Shown: positions 6,687 through 9,669 of the stretch, piece by piece
Position numbering within the stretch: position 1 is the first letter of the stretch
Layout of the letters: each line of letters opens with the position of its first letter
NCBI GenBank assembly: GCA_946481735.1
Contig: CAMLOU010000154.1
Coordinates: 1-9,669 of the forward strand
Direction of reading: 5' to 3'
DNA length: 9,669 nt
Source: an uncultured Cellvibrio sp.
GTDB lineage: Bacteria; Pseudomonadota; Gammaproteobacteria; Pseudomonadales; Cellvibrionaceae
The notes under the pieces: model-generated
The model's input: the letters and a program-made list of their open reading frames with translations, nothing else
The model's database searches: none
Told to the model about the DNA's origin: nothing
Translations under genes and position numbers: made by a program

Positions 6687-7967
6687 ATGTTCCGGAAATC
6701 CCATACCTTGAGTAAGTTGACTGTCTTTGTCTCTGCCGCGTGTCTATCGGTGCTGGCCTGCGCCGGTAAACATCACGATGATGATAAAAATCATCATCGT
6801 CCCGATCATTCATACAAGCATCAGCAACCGGTAGAGGTTGGTCCGCGTCCTTTTTATCTGGTGGAGGATATGGATGCGAGCCCGCTGAAACGAAAGTTGC
6901 AATCCTGCGCAAAAGGGCCCTTTCGTAAAACCGATTTTTCCATCGGTCATCGCGGTGCACCCTTGCAATTTCCCGAGCACACAAAAGAATCTTATGAAGC
7001 AGCAGCGCGCATGGGTGCGGGCATCATGGAGTGCGATGTAACCTTTACCCAGGACAAGGAATTGGTTTGCCGCCATTCGCAATGCGACCTGCATACCACG
7101 ACCAATATCCTCGCGATTCCGGAACTGGCCGCCAAATGTTCGCAACCCTTCACACCCGCTGATCTCGCCAGTGGTACGCCGGCATCAGCGCGTTGTTGCA
7201 CCAGCGATATTACCTTGGCCGAGTTTAAAACCCTGCAAGGAAAGATGGATGGTTTCAATCCCCGTGCTACTACCGTCGAGGAATATATGAACGGCACAGC
7301 GGTCTGGCGCACGGATTTGTACGCCGACAAAGGCACCCTGCTGACCCACGCGGAAAGTATCCAGTTATTTAAAAAACTCGGCGTGAAATTTACCCCGGAA
7401 TTAAAATCAGCCAGCGTGCCCATGCCATTTGAAGGCACCTACACCCAGGCCGATTATGCCCAGCAATTGATTGACGAATACAAAGCAGCCGGTGTGCATC
7501 CACGCGATGTGTGGCCGCAGTCGTTTGATATTCAGGATGTGCGTTACTGGGTTCAAAACGAGCCGCGTTTTGGCAAGCAAGCGGTATACCTCGACGATAT
7601 CAACACGCCGGATGAAGCACCCTCGCAGGCAGACCTTGAGTCCTTGGCTGCCGAAGGTATTAACATCGTTGCGCCGCCGCTGTGGGCGTTGTTAACGCTG
7701 GATGAAGACAATCGTATTGTGCCGTCGGATTACGCCGGGTATGCCAGGGCGGCGGGGCTGGATATTATCGCCTGGTCCTTCGAGCGCGATGGCCCGCTAA
7801 AGAATGGCGGTGGCTGGTATCACCAAAGCATTCGCCCGGCCATTAATAACGATGGCGATATGATGGACGTGTTGCATGTGTTGGCGAAGGACGTAGGTAT
7901 CATCGGGATGTTTTCCGATTGGCCAGCGACGGTAACCTATTACGCAAGTTGTATGAAATTGAAATAG
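6687..7967 (+). CDS. Secreted glycerophosphodiester phosphodiesterase lipoprotein
   Basis: Role: hydrolysis of glycerophosphodiesters to glycerol-3-phosphate and an alcohol outside the cytoplasm, for phosphate scavenging. ATG 6687 has AAGGAG 8 nt upstream. The 426-aa product starts with a signal peptide and a lipobox-like SVLAC, predicting lipid attachment at Cys25. A His/Asp-rich linker follows (29-45: HHDDDKNHH, then HSYKH). The catalytic domain has [15 protein letters not shown] (His88, Arg89, Glu97), IMECDVTFT (Glu115, Asp117) and CRHSQ (His130), matching the general acid/base His pair and metal-binding acids of the family. The C-terminal barrel strands include [16 protein letters not shown] and GMFSDWP. 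It is longer than typical GDPD domains, with a Cys-rich insertion near 140-190. It is predicted to be PhoB-activated and converges on fecR. Specific substrate and activity are inferred. Confidence 0.88.
   Translation: MFRKSHTLSKLTVFVSAACLSVLACAGKHHDDDKNHHRPDHSYKHQQPVEVGPRPFYLVEDMDASPLKRKLQSCAKGPFRKTDFSIGHRGAPLQFPEHTKESYEAAARMGAGIMECDVTFTQDKELVCRHSQCDLHTTTNILAIPELAAKCSQPFTPADLASGTPASARCCTSDITLAEFKTLQGKMDGFNPRATTVEEYMNGTAVWRTDLYADKGTLLTHAESIQLFKKLGVKFTPELKSASVPMPFEGTYTQADYAQQLIDEYKAAGVHPRDVWPQSFDIQDVRYWVQNEPRFGKQAVYLDDINTPDEAPSQADLESLAAEGINIVAPPLWALLTLDEDNRIVPSDYAGYARAAGLDIIAWSFERDGPLKNGGGWYHQSIRPAINNDGDMMDVLHVLAKDVGIIGMFSDWPATVTYYASCMKLK
6775..6800 (+). repeat. 11-bp inverted repeat inside the linker codons
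   Basis: ACGATGATGAT (6775-6785) and ATCATCATCGT (6790-6800) are perfectly complementary around AAAA, within the phosphodiesterase gene. The arms encode Asp codons (GAT) on one side and His codons (CAT) on the other. It could form an mRNA hairpin about 90 nt into the coding region, or may simply reflect an Asp run followed by a His run. Confidence 0.5.
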
Positions 7968-7977
7968 CCTGGAAAAG

Positions 7978-8001
7978 CGGGGCCGTGTTGCCCCGTTTTT
8001 T
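7978..8001 (+). terminator. Rho-independent terminator of the phosphodiesterase gene
   Basis: CGGGGC (7978-7983), a 6-nt loop and GCCCCG (7990-7995) are followed by six T (7996-8001). The T run overlaps the stop codon of the convergent fecR-like gene. The minus-strand side has CTTTT after the stem, so weak two-way termination is possible. Confidence 0.88.
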
Positions 8002-8959
8002 ATCCGCGACGTTTTACCGTAATCCAATAATCGGTAAAACGTTGCACATCCACCGGCAGGGTTGTGACGAGGGAATCCAGGATGCGATTCGTATTATCGA
8101 TGGGAAACGCACCGGAAATCCGCAATCCGTCCAGGCTTTTATCGGCGATTAAATAACCGCGCCGATAACGTCCGAGGTCTGCAATAAAATCCGTCAGTAA
8201 CATATCGTCAATGACTAACATCCCATTCAGCCAGCCAGGCTGGGTGCGAGTCAGCGGGAAGGGTGTTTCGACAAGTTGCCCGCTAAAACGTATGGAGTGG
8301 CCCGGCTGTAAATAGTGGACACCTTGGCTCGCTGCGGCGCGAATGTCCAAGGTGCCATCATATAGCTCAACCCGCGTCAGGTATTTATCGCACCCCAAGG
8401 TAAAGCGTGTACCGAGTGCAGTCACATCACCGTGTTCCGTGGCTGCTACAAACCGGCGTTGGTGCGTGTCTGCTGCGGTGTTGATAAACACTTCGCCCCG
8501 GTGCAATACAATCCGCCGCTCGGTCGAAGAAAAGCGCACATCAACCACCGAGTCAGTATTCAATGTCAGCTGTGAACCATCTTGTAATGTCACCGCGCGT
8601 TGTTCGCCGACAGTCGTGACGTAATCTGCTGACCAGGATTGCCAAGGCGCCGTGCGATAACTCATCCAGCCCAACCCGCCTAGCGCAACAACGGTGGCTA
8701 TGTGCTGCAATACTTTTCGTCGCCCGGGTGCAGCGGGGCGCTCGAGGGTTGCCAGACCGATTTCCGCAGACATGCCCGGCGATGAGAATTTGCGGGTCAC
8801 TTTTTCCACTTGCTGCCACGCATATTCATGGGCGGGATTTTGTTGACGCCAGGCGTGCCAGGCTGCGCGCTCTTCATCGGTGGCGTCACCGGAGGTCAGC
8901 TTTACAAACCACAACGCGGCGGCTTTGAGCGCATCCGTTTGCAGTGAATCGTCAGTCAT
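8000..8959 (-). CDS. fecR: FecR-family anti-sigma/sigma regulator
   Basis: Role: an inner-membrane protein that relays receptor occupancy to the cognate FecI-type sigma factor. The chosen ATG 8959 gives 319 aa; an in-frame GTG at 8974 is possible but not better supported. The N-terminal cytoplasmic FecR_N/DUF4880 domain covers about 10-55 (ALWFVKLTSGDATDEERAAW, then W48). GRRKVLQ (79-85) precedes one membrane helix (about 83-100), a twin-arginine-like setting noted for FecR proteins. The periplasmic FecR domain covers about 110-226 (LQDGSQLTLNTDSVV, GEVFI, TALGTRFTL, VELYDGTL). The C-terminal part, about 250-316, resembles the DUF4974 domain that contacts the receptor's STN. The start overlaps the end of the sigma gene by 8 nt with no clear ribosome binding site, so translation is probably coupled. 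The likely partner receptor is at 3577-5871, as no other STN receptor is in view. The symbol denotes the family, not ferric citrate specificity. Confidence 0.87.
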   Translation of the reverse strand: MTDDSLQTDALKAAALWFVKLTSGDATDEERAAWHAWRQQNPAHEYAWQQVEKVTRKFSSPGMSAEIGLATLERPAAPGRRKVLQHIATVVALGGLGWMSYRTAPWQSWSADYVTTVGEQRAVTLQDGSQLTLNTDSVVDVRFSSTERRIVLHRGEVFINTAADTHQRRFVAATEHGDVTALGTRFTLGCDKYLTRVELYDGTLDIRAAASQGVHYLQPGHSIRFSGQLVETPFPLTRTQPGWLNGMLVIDDMLLTDFIADLGRYRRGYLIADKSLDGLRISGAFPIDNTNRILDSLVTTLPVDVQRFTDYWITVKRRG

Positions 8960-9467
8960 GGCGGCGCAGCACACAATGCTGGATCGCCTTGGCGATGTAT
9001 TGCCGTACCGAACTCACGGATACGCCAAGCCGTTCAGCTATCTCGGCGTGGCGCAATCCTTCCAGTTGCAGCAAGAGAAAAGCATGACGCACGTTGGGCG
9101 CCAGGCCATCGAGCATGGCGTCGATATCGATCAGGGTTTCCAACACCAGGGCACGGGTTTCGGGGGAGGGGTATTCGTCTTCCGGCAAATGCGCAATGGC
9201 TTCCAGGTAGGCTCGCTCCAGATCCTTGCGGCGCAAACTGTTGACCATCAAGCCATGGGCGATGGTTGTCAGATACGCACGGGGTTCGCGGATAAAGCTC
9301 CATTCATCCTTCAGCAGTACTTTAACGAACGTATCGTGAACCAGGTCCGCTGCATCCCAGGTATTGCCCAGCTTGCTGCGTAACCAGCCGTGTAACCAGC
9401 CCTGATGGTCGTTATACAGTGCGTGAACGGCATGACTCTGACCCAGATTTGCCATGATGTGACCCAT
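8952..9467 (-). CDS. fecI: FecI-type extracytoplasmic-function sigma factor
   Basis: Role: directs RNA polymerase to the promoter of a surface-signalling receptor gene. The start is ATG 9467 (171 aa, AGGA only 2 nt upstream) or ATG 9455 (167 aa, AGGA 14 nt away). Both give the usual FecI size, and neither spacing is ideal. A longer frame from GTG 9539 is rejected because it begins inside the promoter. Region 2 covers about 16-80, with DAADLVHDTFVKVLL (38-52) and EPRAYLTTIAHGLMVNSLRR (61-80). Region 4 covers about 112-165, with LEGLRHAEIAERLGVSVSSV (135-154) as the helix-turn-helix. It is followed by fecR with an 8-nt overlap, and preceded by a sigma-70 promoter and a Fur-like palindrome, fitting iron control of signalling. 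The symbol denotes the family only. Confidence 0.88.
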   Translation of the reverse strand: MGHIMANLGQSHAVHALYNDHQGWLHGWLRSKLGNTWDAADLVHDTFVKVLLKDEWSFIREPRAYLTTIAHGLMVNSLRRKDLERAYLEAIAHLPEDEYPSPETRALVLETLIDIDAMLDGLAPNVRHAFLLLQLEGLRHAEIAERLGVSVSSVRQYIAKAIQHCVLRRHD

Positions 9468-9515
9468 GTTCCTGTGAGTGGCAGATAAGGTAGGTGCTGC
9501 AAATAAAAATGCAGA

Positions 9516-9536
9516 TGATAATTGTTCGCAATTATC
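9516..9536 (-). promoter_or_regulatory. Fur-box-like palindrome at the fecI promoter
   Basis: GATAATTG (9517-9524), TTCG, CAATTATC (9529-9536) is a perfect inverted repeat with 8-bp arms. Read against the 7-1-7 Fur pattern, TGATAAT-T-GTTCGCA (9516-9530) matches 11 of 15 positions. It covers the -10 hexamer, so Fe-Fur could block transcription when iron is plentiful. The 4-nt centre differs from the classical odd-length Fur box, so Fur is likely but not certain. Confidence 0.68.
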
Positions 9537-9558
9537 CACACGCTAGCTGTAATGTCAA
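9531..9558 (-). promoter_or_regulatory. Sigma-70 promoter of the fecI-fecR pair
   Basis: On the minus strand, a perfect -35 TTGACA (9558-9553) and a -10 GATAAT (9536-9531) are separated by 16 bp. Transcription should start near 9524, giving a leader of roughly 55-60 nt before the sigma factor ATG. Confidence 0.8.
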
Positions 9559-9653
9559 CGCGCGCGACAACGGCGTTTTGCCTTGAGTGGCATTCAGCGA
9601 AGGGTTAATTTTCGTTAGCAGGAGTAAAAAGCCGTAAGTGAACCAAAATTACT

Positions 9654-9667
9654 TTGACAACGTTGTC
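9654..9667 (+). promoter_or_regulatory. LacI-type palindrome with a right-facing -35 at the window edge
   Basis: GACAACGTTGTC (9656-9667) is a perfect 12-bp palindrome with a central CG, the form typical of LacI-family operators. Its left side overlaps TTGACA (9654-9659), a consensus -35 for transcription to the right, whose -10 would lie beyond the window. Inference: an unseen gene to the right may be controlled by a LacI-family regulator. Confidence 0.5.
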
Positions 9668-9669
9668 TC

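Noticed and set aside
9468..9539. Extension of the sigma factor from GTG 9539
   Set aside because: The GTG lies inside the promoter and Fur-like palindrome, has no Shine-Dalgarno, and gives a tail not expected for FecI proteins.
1..9669. Mobile elements, CRISPR arrays, tRNA or rRNA genes
   Set aside because: No transposase or integrase frames, no regularly spaced repeats, no target-site duplications or recognisable RNA-gene cores were seen.

Overview
The window looks like chromosomal accessory DNA from a Gram-negative gammaproteobacterium. It has two outer-membrane TonB-dependent receptors, a FecI/FecR-type sigma/anti-sigma pair, a predicted lipoprotein, and operators resembling gammaproteobacterial Zur, Fur and Pho boxes. 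Base composition is moderate in the genes and more AT-rich in the intergenic stretches. A Cellvibrio-like host is my guess and cannot be settled from this sequence. I see no rRNA, tRNA, CRISPR array, transposase or integrase.

Layout, left to right. (1) 1-341, minus strand: the first 113 codons of an unrecognised protein that runs off the left edge; its N-terminus faintly recalls endonuclease/exonuclease/phosphatase proteins. (2) 342-735: a divergent intergenic region with two Zur-box-like palindromes 31 bp apart. (3) 736-2862, plus: a ZnuD-type zinc receptor with a His/Asp/Glu-rich loop, closed by a strong terminator at 2893-2923. (4) 2924-3576: a mostly non-coding stretch with a perfect 10-bp hairpin, a second segment complementary to that hairpin's loop, and a probable 57-residue ORF. 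(5) 5871-3577, minus: a FecA-like receptor with an N-terminal signalling (STN) domain. (6) 5872-6095: intergenic, with a 17-bp tandem repeat. (7) 6096-6554, plus: a DUF4442 hotdog-fold protein. (8) 6687-7967, plus: a secreted glycerophosphodiester phosphodiesterase lipoprotein preceded by a phased Pho box. (9) 8959-8000 and 9467-8952, minus: fecR-like and fecI-like genes that overlap by 8 nt, read from a sigma-70 promoter with a Fur-like palindrome over its -10. (10) 9559-9669: intergenic, ending in a LacI-type palindrome and a right-facing -35.

How the parts fit. The window brings together three scavenging functions, each with its own predicted regulator: zinc (Zur, ZnuD-like receptor), iron or an iron chelate (Fur, then FecI/FecR acting on the STN-bearing receptor), and phosphate (PhoB, phosphodiesterase). 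The iron-signalling module is split: sigma and anti-sigma lie about 2.1 kb upstream of the receptor on the same strand, with the DUF4442 and phosphodiesterase genes between them on the other strand. The individual protein families are known. The least explained elements are the 3170-3235 structure with its small ORF, the 17-bp tandem repeat upstream of the receptor, and the truncated gene at the left edge.
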